Source: Syntrophomonadaceae bacterium (GTDB taxonomy: Bacteria; Bacillota; Dethiobacteria; DTU022). Taken from it: a DNA stretch of 17,010 nt. Within the stretch, counting starts at the first letter, position 1; each line of letters opens with the position of its first letter. This document shows positions 7,021 to 13,695 of this stretch, piece by piece. Made by a program: the position numbers and the translations under genes. The stretch is from the NCBI GenBank assembly GCA_003553895.1, contig PWFM01000005.1, forward strand, positions 1 through 17,010. The letters run 5' to 3'. The notes beneath the pieces were generated by a model that was given only the letters and a program-made list of their open reading frames with translations, ran no database searches and was not told where the DNA came from.

Positions 7021-7983
7021 CTAAGCCTTAAAACAGCGCGCGGCCTGCACGGCCAGGCCGACCGCATTGTCGGAGGCAAACTCGGGGGCGGGAAAAAAGA
7101 GGCTGCCGCTCCCAAATTTCTTTGCCAGCCTTTCCCTGATAAAGCGGTTGGAAGCCACTCCGCCAACAACAAGGATAGCGTCGTAAAAAAAAACGGTCGG
7201 GGCGAGATTGCCGATAGCGGCAACCAGCGAATCGGCTATGCAAATCTCCACCGCCCTGGCCAGGTCCTCTTTACTGACTCCCTCCTGCAGAAGCTGTTCG
7301 GCCCGGGTAGCCGGACCGGAAAAACTGATCTGGTTAGCTTTAACCGCTACCGGAAGATTAACGGCCCCTTCCCGGCCGGCGGCGGCCAGTTTTTCCAGCT
7401 GCGGACCGGCTGGAAAATCCAGGCCCATCAATCTTCCGAGACGATCGATAAATTGCCCGGCATTTAAATCGCTACCCTGCCCGAGCATTTCCAGCTCCAG
7501 GCATCCCGGCTTAACTTCATCGGCGGCAACTATTTCCGTAGTCCCCCCCGATAAGTGCACCGACAGGTAGCGTCCCCGCGGCAGGCCGCAAGACCAGAGG
7601 CCGGCCAGGATATGGCCTTCCTGGTGCGAAGAAGGCAAAAATTTAAGGCCCATGGTTTGCGTAAGGAACAAACCAAAGGCCTCGCTCACTTTAAATACAG
7701 GCATGTATGACTCCGGCAGCGGACGGGGGCGGGTCGCTGCGGCCACAGCAGCCACCCGGCAACCCTGGTAATCTTTGGTGTTTTCCTCCCAGAGTAAAGG
7801 TAAATTTTTTAAATGGCCAAAAACAGCTTCCGACTGGCGCAGGCCCAGGCCGCCTTCATCAACCGGCAGGGACAGCCTCCTGTCGAAAATAAGCTTTTCG
7901 TCACCGTCCACAGCAGCCAGGGAGGTGGTATAAGCGGAAGTGTCCAGCCCCAGGTATATTTTCCCATCAAGACTCTCTTTCAA
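7021..7983 (-). CDS. TsaD/Kae1-like M22-family paralogue (ASKHA-fold protein of unknown role)
   Basis: A 320-residue member of the Kae1/TsaD superfamily, probably not the tRNA threonylcarbamoyladenosine synthase itself. The fold signatures are all present: YLGLDTS near the N-terminus, the metal-binding HQEGH (H120, H124), SGGTTE (145-150), a DLNAGQFIDRLGRLMGL segment in place of the canonical DDAAGEAFDK, GGVASN (274-279) and SDNAVG (304-309) with a third metal ligand candidate D305. The PGL-type loop of TsaD is replaced by PRPLPESY. I choose the TTG start at 7983 because AGGAG (7990-7994) lies 6 nt upstream; a GTG at 8013 in the same frame has no such site. The gene overlaps the end of nusB by 17 nt, implying coupled translation. 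Clostridia commonly carry such a second TsaD-like protein annotated as O-sialoglycoprotein endopeptidase; a peptidase activity should not be assumed. Confidence 0.82.
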   Translation of the reverse strand: MKESLDGKIYLGLDTSAYTTSLAAVDGDEKLIFDRRLSLPVDEGGLGLRQSEAVFGHLKNLPLLWEENTKDYQGCRVAAVAAATRPRPLPESYMPVFKVSEAFGLFLTQTMGLKFLPSSHQEGHILAGLWSCGLPRGRYLSVHLSGGTTEIVAADEVKPGCLELEMLGQGSDLNAGQFIDRLGRLMGLDFPAGPQLEKLAAAGREGAVNLPVAVKANQISFSGPATRAEQLLQEGVSKEDLARAVEICIADSLVAAIGNLAPTVFFYDAILVVGGVASNRFIRERLAKKFGSGSLFFPAPEFASDNAVGLAVQAARCFKA

Positions 7984-8383
7984 AAGCTTCTCCTGCCGCC
8001 CGATCCAGAACACCGTTTATAAAGCCGACCGCTTCCCCGGTGCTGCCAAACTTTTTGGCCAGCTCCAGGGCTTCGTTGATAGACACTGCCGGCGGGATAT
8101 CGGGGCGGTAAATAATTTCGTACAGGGCCAGCCGGAGCAGGTTCCGATCTACTGCGGATAGCCTGTCCAGCTCCCATTTGACCAAATGTTTCTTGATGAT
8201 CCGGTCCAGCTGCTCAAGATTACTGACTGTGCTGGCCACCAGATCTTCAACAAACTGCTCGTCTTGTTCATGGAACTTATAATCTTCCAAAGAACGCTTC
8301 AGGGCCTGCTGCACCCTGCATTTACCGATATCAACTTGAAAAAGAGCTTTAAAAGCAGCTTCTCTAGCTAAGCGACGGGACAA
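7967..8383 (-). CDS. nusB: Transcription antitermination factor NusB
   Basis: Small all-helical RNA-binding protein that, with NusE (ribosomal protein S10), binds boxA RNA and supports antitermination, especially of rRNA operons. The 138 residues are the normal length. Family hallmarks are MSRRLAREAAFKALFQVD at the N-terminus, RLSAVDRNLLRLALYEIIY in the middle, and VSINEALELAKKFGSTGEAVGFINGVLD near the C-terminus (split here into the recognised blocks INEALELAKKFG and FINGVLD). The start is a TTG at 8383 preceded by GGAGGT (8393-8398) at 9 nt. It is followed by the TsaD-like gene in an overlapping frame and preceded, across 70 nt, by the DUF2273 gene. Confidence 0.95.
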   Translation of the reverse strand: MSRRLAREAAFKALFQVDIGKCRVQQALKRSLEDYKFHEQDEQFVEDLVASTVSNLEQLDRIIKKHLVKWELDRLSAVDRNLLRLALYEIIYRPDIPPAVSINEALELAKKFGSTGEAVGFINGVLDRAAGEAFERES

Positions 8384-8457
8384 TCGGCCACTACCTCCGT
8401 GCTGTGATTATCCAGGCGGATAAAGAAAATTTTGCCGCCTGCCGGACTAACCCTCAT
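8368..8457 (-). CDS. Candidate 29-residue small protein between DUF2273 and nusB
   Basis: An ATG at 8457 overlaps the DUF2273 stop as ATGA, and the frame runs 29 codons to a TAG at 8368, overlapping the first codons of nusB. It begins MRVSPAGGKIFFIRLDN and ends in VVADCPVA. Codon use looks like that of the neighbours, and the frame fills a 70-nt space exactly as a coupled gene would. There is no strong Shine-Dalgarno, so translation would depend on coupling to DUF2273. I do not recognise it, and a 29-codon frame can arise by chance. Confidence 0.25.
   Translation of the reverse strand: MRVSPAGGKIFFIRLDNHSTEVVADCPVA
8413..8441 (-). other. Hairpin between DUF2273 and nusB
   Basis: CAGGCGG and CCGCCTG form a 7-bp GC-rich stem around a 15-nt AT-rich loop, about 30 nt before the nusB start. 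No U-run follows on the minus strand, so it is not a standard terminator; it might modulate nusB translation or be part of the small overlapping reading frame. Confidence 0.3.
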
Positions 8458-8684
8458 TCCGACTCATCTCTTGTGGAAAAAACGCGCCTGAAAAAGCTGC
8501 CCACGTCTTTACTGAGATCAAGCCTCCAGCCGATCAATATCCCCAGAGCGATGCAAAAGTAGATAAAAACACTCCACCAGAAACCATAGTTTACAACCAG
8601 CAGGGCAAATACCAGGCCCAGCAGGCCGCCCAGGATTTTACCCCAGTGCTTGTTGATTAGTGTCCACCAGTTCATTTCGGTCAA
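8454..8684 (-). CDS. DUF2273 small integral membrane protein
   Basis: A 76-residue membrane protein of the DUF2273 family, members of which are encoded with Asp23 and AmaP in many Firmicutes and are thought to take part in anchoring Asp23 at the membrane. Residues about 17-52 are strongly hydrophobic (GKILGGLLGLVFALLVV, then WWSVFIYFCIALGILIGW) and can form two membrane helices; the C-terminus is charged (STRDESE). The start is probably the TTG at 8684, which has GGGGGAG 6 nt upstream; an ATG at 8675 gives a protein three residues shorter but is badly spaced. It follows amaP by 32 nt in the same transcription unit. Its biochemical activity is unknown. Confidence 0.82.
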   Translation of the reverse strand: MTEMNWWTLINKHWGKILGGLLGLVFALLVVNYGFWWSVFIYFCIALGILIGWRLDLSKDVGSFFRRVFSTRDESE

Positions 8685-8716
8685 GGTATGCTCCCCCTTT
8701 TAACTTTGATTCGGAT

Positions 8717-9247
8717 CTATTTTTTGGATGGAGCCTGATCGGTAACAATATTTTCAACCATAACTTTTACTTCATGGACGGTAATACCGGTAATTTCTTC
8801 AACGTATTCCTTGATTTTTGACTGCAGCTCGCTGGTCACTCCCGGCATGGCGACATCAGGCATGACCCTGATCTTCACCGAGATAACCAGCCCATCCTGC
8901 GTAAAAGAAACCTGCCGGCTGACATCCTTGATACCCTGGGTTTGCTGAACAACCCTTAACACCATGTTTTCAATGGCCGCTATAGAGATGGCGACTTCGC
9001 CAAATTCGCTTCCCTTCAGCACAGCATTACCCGGTCCTTTGGAACGGCGTAAACCAAGGATCAGTAAAATCAGGGCGATGAGCAGCAGCGCTCCGGTAAC
9101 GGACAGTGCGATCTCTTCGCTAACCCAGGCGGGCAGATAAACAGCAAGGCCGGGGACCAGGTTATAATAAACTGCCAGCAGGAACAGGGCGCCTCCGATC
9201 AACAGTAACGCCACAAATACCGCTATTACTTTAGCCAGCGTTTTCAT
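8717..9247 (-). CDS. amaP: Alkaline shock response membrane anchor protein AmaP
   Basis: Membrane anchor that recruits the abundant soluble Asp23 protein to the cytoplasmic membrane, a role shown for staphylococcal AmaP. The 176-residue protein has two hydrophobic helices (about 7-27 and 44-66) separated by a short extracytoplasmic loop, followed by a cytoplasmic Asp23-like domain (about 80-170) with VAISIAAIENMVLRVV and an ITGITVHEVKVMVENI ending. The order asp23-amaP-DUF2273 is conserved in Firmicutes. An ATG with AAGGGGGAA upstream starts the gene, 36 nt after asp23. All three are expected to come from the promoter upstream of asp23. A link to cell-envelope stress is established for the family in staphylococci and inferred here. 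Confidence 0.87.
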   Translation of the reverse strand: MKTLAKVIAVFVALLLIGGALFLLAVYYNLVPGLAVYLPAWVSEEIALSVTGALLLIALILLILGLRRSKGPGNAVLKGSEFGEVAISIAAIENMVLRVVQQTQGIKDVSRQVSFTQDGLVISVKIRVMPDVAMPGVTSELQSKIKEYVEEITGITVHEVKVMVENIVTDQAPSKK

Positions 9248-9283
9248 AGAAATTCCCCCTTTTTGTTTATATAAAGGTTGTTG

Positions 9284-9694
9284 CTACTCCTTGCTTTCTT
9301 CTGCCTCTTCGCTTTCCGCGGCCTCTTCTTCCCGGGGGAACTGGACGCCCTGCACGTGGACATTGACCTGGGATACGCTGAGCCCGGTCATGTTCTCCAC
9401 TGTTTTCTTGACGCTCTCCTGGATATCCCAGGCTACGTCTGGAATGCGGGCGCCGTAATCAACGACGATAAAAATATCTACCTTGGCTTCCTCAGTGCCA
9501 ACTTCAACCTTAATTCCCTTGGAAAGGTTTTTACGGCCGAGCACTTCAGCAATGCCGCCGCCTATTCCGCCGCTCATCGAAGCAACTCCTTCAATGTCGG
9601 TTGCAGCCAACCCGGCAATTATGGAAACCACTTCTTCGGCAATCCTGACTTCTCCAAGTTCGGTTGGCAGGGACCGGCTTTCTTCGTTAGCCAT
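9284..9694 (-). CDS. Asp23/Gls24 family envelope stress protein
   Basis: Soluble Asp23/Gls24 family protein of 136 residues, membrane-associated through AmaP. The family core runs from LGEVRIAEEVVSIIAGLAA (about 13-31) through the glycine-rich GGIGGGIAEVLGRK (about 42-55), VDIFIVVDYGARIPDVAWDI, to MTGLSVSQVNVHVQGV. The C-terminal 18 residues are an acidic, low-complexity tail (EEEAAESEEAEESKE). The ATG has CGGGAGGT upstream. It is the first gene after a strong sigma-A-type promoter, with an inverted repeat in its leader. Asp23 is one of several paralogues usually present in Firmicutes; the amaP and DUF2273 neighbours support it being the stress-type member. Confidence 0.9.
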   Translation of the reverse strand: MANEESRSLPTELGEVRIAEEVVSIIAGLAATDIEGVASMSGGIGGGIAEVLGRKNLSKGIKVEVGTEEAKVDIFIVVDYGARIPDVAWDIQESVKKTVENMTGLSVSQVNVHVQGVQFPREEEAAESEEAEESKE

Positions 9695-9719
9695 TTTATT
9701 ACCTCCCGATTCATTTATT

Positions 9720-9738
9720 AGTAAGCTCCAAACTTACT
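9720..9738 (-). promoter_or_regulatory. Inverted repeat in the asp23 5' leader (possible operator or RNA hairpin)
   Basis: AGTAAG and CTTACT flank a 7-nt spacer and lie about 5-23 nt downstream of the predicted transcription start of the asp23 promoter. The symmetry suggests an operator for a dimeric repressor or a small leader hairpin. No known motif is recognised. Confidence 0.35.
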
Positions 9739-9749
9739 TTATACAGTTA

Positions 9750-9778
9750 ATTATAACAGACAAGGGTGGTTCATTCAA
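9750..9778 (-). promoter_or_regulatory. Sigma-A-type promoter for asp23-amaP-DUF2273
   Basis: TTGAAT (9773-9778) and TATAAT (9750-9755) are separated by exactly 17 nt. The -10 is perfect and the -35 matches at TTGA. Transcription should begin near 9743 and give a leader of about 50 nt before the asp23 ATG. Downstream genes through nusB and the TsaD-like gene could be read through from here. Confidence 0.7.
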
Positions 9779-9788
9779 TTTAAGGAAG

Positions 9789-9811
9789 CTTAAAAACTCC
9801 TGTTTTTTAAG
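9789..9811 (-). terminator. AT-rich hairpin after the CD1247-type gene, possible weak terminator
   Basis: CTTAAAAA and TTTTTAAG form an 8-bp stem with a 7-nt loop just 11 nt beyond the stop codon of the acidic zinc-ribbon gene and immediately before the asp23 promoter. The position suits a transcript boundary, but the stem is AT-rich and no clean U-run follows, so efficiency would be low. Confidence 0.3.
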
Positions 9812-9821
9812 GTTTTTGCCC

Positions 9822-10271
9822 TTATTCTTCGCTATTCTCTTCTTCCGGGAGCTCCTCTAAGTCTTCATACCACTCTTCGTCGTCAACCAGCACCGCTTCT
9901 CCACACCCGGGACAGGTGACCTCGATCGCCGAATCCTGGTCCAGAATGCTTTCATCGAACACCACTATTTCCCGGCAATTGGGGCATTCAATGGAAAAAC
10001 CGTCTTCGTAGTCTTCATCGTCATCTTCGTAATCTTCCTCTTCGTCTTCATAGAAATCTTCTTCAATTTCACCCAGATCGTCATCGATTGCTTCCGTATA
10101 CTCGAATAACTCCTCGTAATCAACTCTGAGGTGTTCTATTTCATCAGCCATATCTTCAAGCAGATCGATGATTCGCTGCAGGATTTTTTGCTCCTTGCTC
10201 TCTTCCCCCAGGTCAATTCCTTCCGTATAGCCTCTCAAGTACGACACTCTTGCTTTCAAATCTTCGTGCAC
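9822..10271 (-). CDS. CD1247-type acidic zinc-ribbon protein of unknown function
   Basis: A 149-residue, very acidic protein. Residues 1-70 form a predicted helical N-terminal domain beginning LKARVSYLRGYTEGIDL, the recognisable start of the CD1247 N-terminal domain of Firmicutes, including heptad-like leucines and acidic residues. Residues 71-92 are almost entirely Asp, Glu and Tyr. Residues 93-125 carry two CxxC pairs (C96/C99 and C120/C123), a zinc ribbon. The C-terminus is acidic again. The GTG start has AAGGAGG 8 nt upstream. It lies 35 nt after efp, an arrangement that suggests cotranscription with translation genes. The function is unknown; a role in nucleic-acid or ribosome-associated binding is speculation, and the strong negative charge argues against direct RNA binding. 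Confidence 0.8.
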   Translation of the reverse strand: MHEDLKARVSYLRGYTEGIDLGEESKEQKILQRIIDLLEDMADEIEHLRVDYEELFEYTEAIDDDLGEIEEDFYEDEEEDYEDDDEDYEDGFSIECPNCREIVVFDESILDQDSAIEVTCPGCGEAVLVDDEEWYEDLEELPEEENSEE

Positions 10272-10306
10272 AGCTATTCCCTCCTTTTGGTATTGGCGTT
10301 CATTAA

Positions 10307-10864
10307 TCAGGCCCGTTCCATATAATTGCCGGTACGGGTATCAATCTTGATTTGATCTCCGGGATTTATAAACAGGGGCACCTGGACTACCAGGCCGGTT
10401 TCCATGGTGGCCGGTTTGGTGGCTCCGGAAGCGGTATCGCCTTTCAGGCCCGGTTCTGTGTCGGCCACCTGCAGGGTTACCGTAACCGGCAGATCCACTC
10501 CCACCACTTCGTCCCCGTGCATGAGAACCTGGAGGCGGTCATTTTCCTTCAGGTACTTGACCCCATCGCCCAGCTTCTCGTCGGTAATAATTATCTGTTC
10601 GTAAGTTTCCAGGTCCATCAGGTAAAATAAATCTTCGTCCCGGTAGAGGTACTCCATTTCCTTGCGCTCCAGGTGTGCGCGGGGCACTTTTTCGCCGGCT
10701 CTGAAAGTGTGCTCGATAATCGATCCCGAGCGAATATTTTTTAACTTGGAACGGACAAACGCGGCGCCCTTACCCGGCTTAACGTGTTGAAACTCAAGGA
10801 CGGTATATATTTCTCCTCCCATTTCAATTGTTATCCCGGTATGAAATTCATTGGTTGAAATCAT
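10307..10864 (-). CDS. efp: Translation elongation factor P
   Basis: Binds the ribosome between the P and E sites and relieves stalling at consecutive prolines. The 185-residue protein has the three-beta-barrel organisation: KOW-like N-terminal domain (MISTNEFHTGITIEMGGEIY), OB domain, and C-terminal domain with GDTASGATKPATMETGLVVQVP and the family signature at FINPGDQIKIDTRTGNYMER. The tip of the first domain reads HVKPGKGAAFVR with lysine at position 32, which in other bacteria is either modified or left bare; no modification enzymes (epmA, epmB, earP, ymfI) are visible here. The ATG has only a weak upstream AAGGGCAGG at a long distance. It follows the dipeptidase by 37 nt, the classic pepQ-efp pairing. 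Confidence 0.96.
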   Translation of the reverse strand: MISTNEFHTGITIEMGGEIYTVLEFQHVKPGKGAAFVRSKLKNIRSGSIIEHTFRAGEKVPRAHLERKEMEYLYRDEDLFYLMDLETYEQIIITDEKLGDGVKYLKENDRLQVLMHGDEVVGVDLPVTVTLQVADTEPGLKGDTASGATKPATMETGLVVQVPLFINPGDQIKIDTRTGNYMERA

Positions 10865-10901
10865 CTTGACTAGAGCCTGCCCTTCTGTGGATTAGATATT
10901 A

Positions 10902-11966
10902 TTATATGACCGTCAAATCGCGGGGGCTTTTAGTTAAAACCTCGCCGCCGTTTTCGGTAACCGCAACCATGTCTTCAATCCTGATCCCGCACCAGCCCTT
11001 TATGTATATACCCGGTTCAATTGTCACCGTCATGCCCGGTTCGAGGACGGTGACGCTCCGCGGGTTCAACACCGGCTGTTCATGGGTTTCCAGGCCGATA
11101 CCGTGGCCCAGGCCATGTCCGAAATAATTGGCGTAACCGGCCTGGTCGATAATATTGCGGGCAACGGCGTCGAGCTCGCTGGCTTTCATTCCCGGTTTGA
11201 CGGCTTTGACTGCTTCCTGCTGAGCTTCAAGGACCAGGTTATAAAGGTCGCGCTGCTTTTGATCGATCCGGCCCAGGGCCAGGGTCCTGGTCATATCGGT
11301 GGCATAGCTGTTAAAAACGGCCCCGTAGTCGATGGTAACCAGTTCGCCTTCCCGCATAAGCCGGTTTGACGCCGTGCCGTGCGGCATAGCGCCTCTTTCT
11401 CCCGAGGCAACAATAAACTGGAAAGATCTTTCCTGGGCTCCCTGCCTGAGCAGAAATATTTCCAGCTCCAGGGCCAGTTGCTTTTCCGGCAGGCCCGGCT
11501 TGATAAACGATAAGATAAATTCATAAGCGCGGTCGAGAACCCGGGCCCCGCTTCGCAGGGCTTCAATTTCAGCTTCGCTCTTGCGCATACGCTTTTTTTC
11601 AACGGCATCTTCCACCGGGATCAGTTCCACCGGCAGCTTTTCCTGCATCTCCTGGTAGGCTGAGAATATAACATTTTTCGCTTCAAAGCCAATTTTTTTC
11701 CACCCGGCTTCATTGATTATCGGCACCAGGTTTTTATAAAGATCATCCTGCCATCTGCGGACCGAAAAATGTCCGGCCTGGGCGGCAGCCTGCTCCAGGT
11801 AGCGAAAATCGGTTACCAGGAATGCCTCATCCCGGCCGATCAGCAGGACACCGCTGCTTCCTTCAAAACCGCTCAGGTAGAGGCGGTTAACCGGATCGGT
11901 TATTAACATGGCATCAATGCTTTTTTCCGCCAGTGCTTTTCTAAATTCAGTTAATCGCTCACTCAT
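10902..11966 (-). CDS. Xaa-Pro dipeptidase/aminopeptidase (M24B family)
   Basis: Cytoplasmic metallopeptidase that cleaves before or after proline. A creatinase-like N-terminal domain (about 1-125) precedes the pita-bread catalytic domain. The five metal ligands are in place: D213 (TIDYG), D224 (ATDMTRT), H288 (in GHGLGHGIGL), E317 (TIEPG) and E331 (RIEDM). I use the ATG at 11966, giving 354 residues and the normal MSERLTEFRKAL start; the in-frame ATG at 11996 would push ten extra residues back into aroQ. The chosen start overlaps the aroQ stop by 8 nt (ATGAGTGA), so translation is coupled. The pairing with efp is widespread and functionally sensible, as both concern proline-rich sequences. 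PepQ-type (dipeptidase) versus PepP-type (aminopeptidase) specificity cannot be decided from sequence alone. Confidence 0.92.
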   Translation of the reverse strand: MSERLTEFRKALAEKSIDAMLITDPVNRLYLSGFEGSSGVLLIGRDEAFLVTDFRYLEQAAAQAGHFSVRRWQDDLYKNLVPIINEAGWKKIGFEAKNVIFSAYQEMQEKLPVELIPVEDAVEKKRMRKSEAEIEALRSGARVLDRAYEFILSFIKPGLPEKQLALELEIFLLRQGAQERSFQFIVASGERGAMPHGTASNRLMREGELVTIDYGAVFNSYATDMTRTLALGRIDQKQRDLYNLVLEAQQEAVKAVKPGMKASELDAVARNIIDQAGYANYFGHGLGHGIGLETHEQPVLNPRSVTVLEPGMTVTIEPGIYIKGWCGIRIEDMVAVTENGGEVLTKSPRDLTVI

Positions 11967-12423
11967 AATTTTTGCCCCGCTGCTTTTTAATGACATTTAC
12001 CAGCGCTTCCAGCCCCAGCAGATAACTGTCCGCGCCCAGGCCGCACAACAAACCGCTGGCTTCCGGAGCAATCACCGACCGGCGCCGAAAGGGTTCCCGG
12101 GCAAAAATATTGCTCAGGTGAACTTCAATTAGGGGCAAACCGGCTGCCGCAAGGGCGTCTCTCAAAGCATAGCTGTAGTGAGTAAAGGCGCCCGGGTTAA
12201 TCAGGATGCCGTCGATACGGGAACAGGCTTCCTGGACCTTGTCGATCAGGGCCCCTTCGCTGTTGGATTGAAACAGTTCCACCGTGGCCTCCAGCTCTGC
12301 GGCCCTTGTTTCCAGGAGCTGGTTAATCTCGGCCAGGGTTTGGTGGCCGTAAAGGGCGGGCTCCCTCTGGCCAAGCATATTCAAGTTGGGGCCGTGCAGA
12401 ACCAGTAGATTGCAGGCGGCCAT
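11959..12423 (-). CDS. aroQ: Type II 3-dehydroquinate dehydratase
   Basis: Third step of the shikimate pathway: dehydrates 3-dehydroquinate to 3-dehydroshikimate by the type II, enolate mechanism; a dodecameric cytoplasmic enzyme. Hallmarks in the 154-residue product: VLHGPNLNMLGQREP (8-22) with the catalytic R20 and Y25, FQSNSEGALID (51-61), INPGAFTHYSYALRDAL (75-91), and VHLSNIFAREPFRRRSV (101-117) with the catalytic H102. I start it at ATG 12423, which has GGGGGTG about 7 nt upstream; a TTG eight codons earlier is open but less likely. It ends overlapping the dipeptidase. The leader can form a hairpin whose 3' arm reaches the ribosome binding site. Confidence 0.95.
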   Translation of the reverse strand: MAACNLLVLHGPNLNMLGQREPALYGHQTLAEINQLLETRAAELEATVELFQSNSEGALIDKVQEACSRIDGILINPGAFTHYSYALRDALAAAGLPLIEVHLSNIFAREPFRRRSVIAPEASGLLCGLGADSYLLGLEALVNVIKKQRGKNYE

Positions 12424-12434
12424 AGTATTCACCC

Positions 12435-12465
12435 CCGGAAAAAGCAATAACCCTAAATTTCCCGG
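12435..12465 (-). promoter_or_regulatory. Hairpin abutting the aroQ ribosome binding site
   Basis: CCGGGAAA (12458-12465) can pair with TTTTCCGG (12435-12442), eight pairs with one G-U, around a 15-nt loop. The 3' arm includes part of the G-run used as the aroQ Shine-Dalgarno, so folding might reduce initiation. The remainder of the 120-nt gap between aroK and aroQ also holds a GATCCG/CGGATC inverted repeat, but no convincing promoter. Confidence 0.25.
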
Positions 12466-12543
12466 ATCCGCTGTAAAAATCCTGCTTATCCGGATCAGAA
12501 ATTTATTTAAATGGTCGAACGGCGTTTTCTCCAGTTTAACAGA

Positions 12544-13083
12544 TTAATGGTGATTTAAACAGGATATAATTTTCGAGGCTACCTGGCTGGGAAGCCTGGC
12601 GGTGGTATCAATTACATAATTACAGTCCCGGTAACAGGGCTCTCTTTCTTTCAGCATGCCGGCAATTGTCCGGGCCGGATCGGAGGTGTTTAAAAGGGGC
12701 CTGGTCCCGGTTTTAGAAATTCGCCGGTAGATTTCTTCCGCTGTAGCCCTGAGCAGAAATACGGGGCCCAGTTTCTTTAACAGCCTCCTGTTATCTTCTC
12801 TCAGCACCGCTCCCCCGCCGGTGGCAATGACCAGGGTCCCCGGCTCACAGGCAGCCAGGTCCCTCAGCGTTTCAGTTTCCAGGTCCCGGAAATGCTCTTC
12901 GCCGTGCCTTTCGAAGATGTCAGGAATACTTAAGCCGGCCTTCTGTTCCACCAGCTGATCCGTATCCAGGAAAGATCTGCCGAGGCGTTTTGCCACTATA
13001 AGGCCTACCGCGGTCTTGCCGGTCCCCATGAACCCGGTCAAAATGATCTGGTTTTGCTCTCCCCGGGAGTGAACTGTGATCAT
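12544..13083 (-). CDS. aroK: Shikimate kinase
   Basis: Phosphorylates shikimate at the 3-hydroxyl with ATP, the fifth step toward chorismate. The 179-residue P-loop protein has the Walker A motif GFMGTGKT (17-24), the shikimate-binding DxD (D40, D42), R66 in HFRDLE, the GGG motif (89-91, ATGGGAVL), the lid arginine R128 in TGTRPLL, and the adenine-loop region REPCYRDCNYVIDT. The ATG at 13083 has GCGAGGA immediately upstream, closer than usual. It is preceded by its own extended -10 promoter at 13110-13118, giving a leader of about 20 nt, and followed by aroQ. Confidence 0.95.
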   Translation of the reverse strand: MITVHSRGEQNQIILTGFMGTGKTAVGLIVAKRLGRSFLDTDQLVEQKAGLSIPDIFERHGEEHFRDLETETLRDLAACEPGTLVIATGGGAVLREDNRRLLKKLGPVFLLRATAEEIYRRISKTGTRPLLNTSDPARTIAGMLKEREPCYRDCNYVIDTTARLPSQVASKIISCLNHH

Positions 13084-13109
13084 TCCTCGCTTACTAAGCT
13101 GACTTCATT

Positions 13110-13138
13110 ATCATACCATAACAGCAGTGGATAAACGA
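13110..13138 (-). promoter_or_regulatory. Extended -10 promoter upstream of aroK
   Basis: TATGAT (13110-13115) is preceded by TG with one intervening base (13117-13118). The -35 candidate TCGTTT (13133-13138) at 17 nt is poor, as is common with extended -10 promoters. Transcription would begin near 13103, 20 nt before the aroK ATG, separating aroK-aroQ from the pilus genes. Confidence 0.5.
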
Positions 13139-13165
13139 GCCCTTGCACATCCTGCGGCGTTTCCA

Positions 13166-13672
13166 TCACGGTTCCGGGGGGCTGCCGGAAATCCTGACCC
13201 TTCCGGTTGCCGGGGTGACAATAACGTATATCCTGTCGCCGGCGCTGTTGCCCAGGCCTATCCTCCCGCCGCTGCTGGGTGAGCCGTTATAATTATAGCG
13301 CAGGTAATAAATATTATTTAGCTTTGGAAATAACCGCTCTTTATAGGTTATCCCTTCAGGAAAGTAAACGGTGTAATAGTCGTGGGTTTTGGTATCGACA
13401 ACCCGGTACCTGTCGTTGTCCCGAAATTCAATGGTCTGCCCGCAGCCGCTTGTAATCGCCTTCTGCTGGGCTTTACGCATTTCCGTGGCTAAAGCCCTGG
13501 CCGCTATTTCCAGGTTCCTTTTCTCCCCGAAGCCCTGCAGGGCCGGAGCGGCAACGGCAAGGATAATGCCGATCAAAGCCAGGACACAGAGCAGTTCAAT
13601 CAGGGTGAAAGCGCTCTCTTTTCCGGCCCGCTTTCTAACGGGTAAGCATTTATTTGTCCGCTTTCTGCGCAC
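13166..13672 (-). CDS. Type IV pilin-like pseudopilin (GspH/FimT type)
   Basis: A 168-residue prepilin-like protein for a type II secretion or type IV pilus apparatus. A positively charged leader of about 21 residues ends at A21 before F22-TLIELLCVLALIGIILA; the conserved glutamate at mature position 5 is E26. The residue before the cleavage site is alanine rather than the usual glycine. The hydrophobic helix (22-44) is followed by a globular domain with ALATEMRKAQQKAITSG, typical of minor pseudopilins of the GspH/FimT group, and a glycine/serine-rich C-terminus. The GTG start at 13672 has AAAGGCGG 8 nt upstream and lies 23 nt after the ATPase gene, so the two are cotranscribed. The prepilin peptidase that would process it is encoded at 16566 on the other strand. 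Confidence 0.82.
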   Translation of the reverse strand: MRRKRTNKCLPVRKRAGKESAFTLIELLCVLALIGIILAVAAPALQGFGEKRNLEIAARALATEMRKAQQKAITSGCGQTIEFRDNDRYRVVDTKTHDYYTVYFPEGITYKERLFPKLNNIYYLRYNYNGSPSSGGRIGLGNSAGDRIYVIVTPATGRVRISGSPPEP

Positions 13673-13695
13673 CTTTCTAGCCGCCTTTGTCTTTA

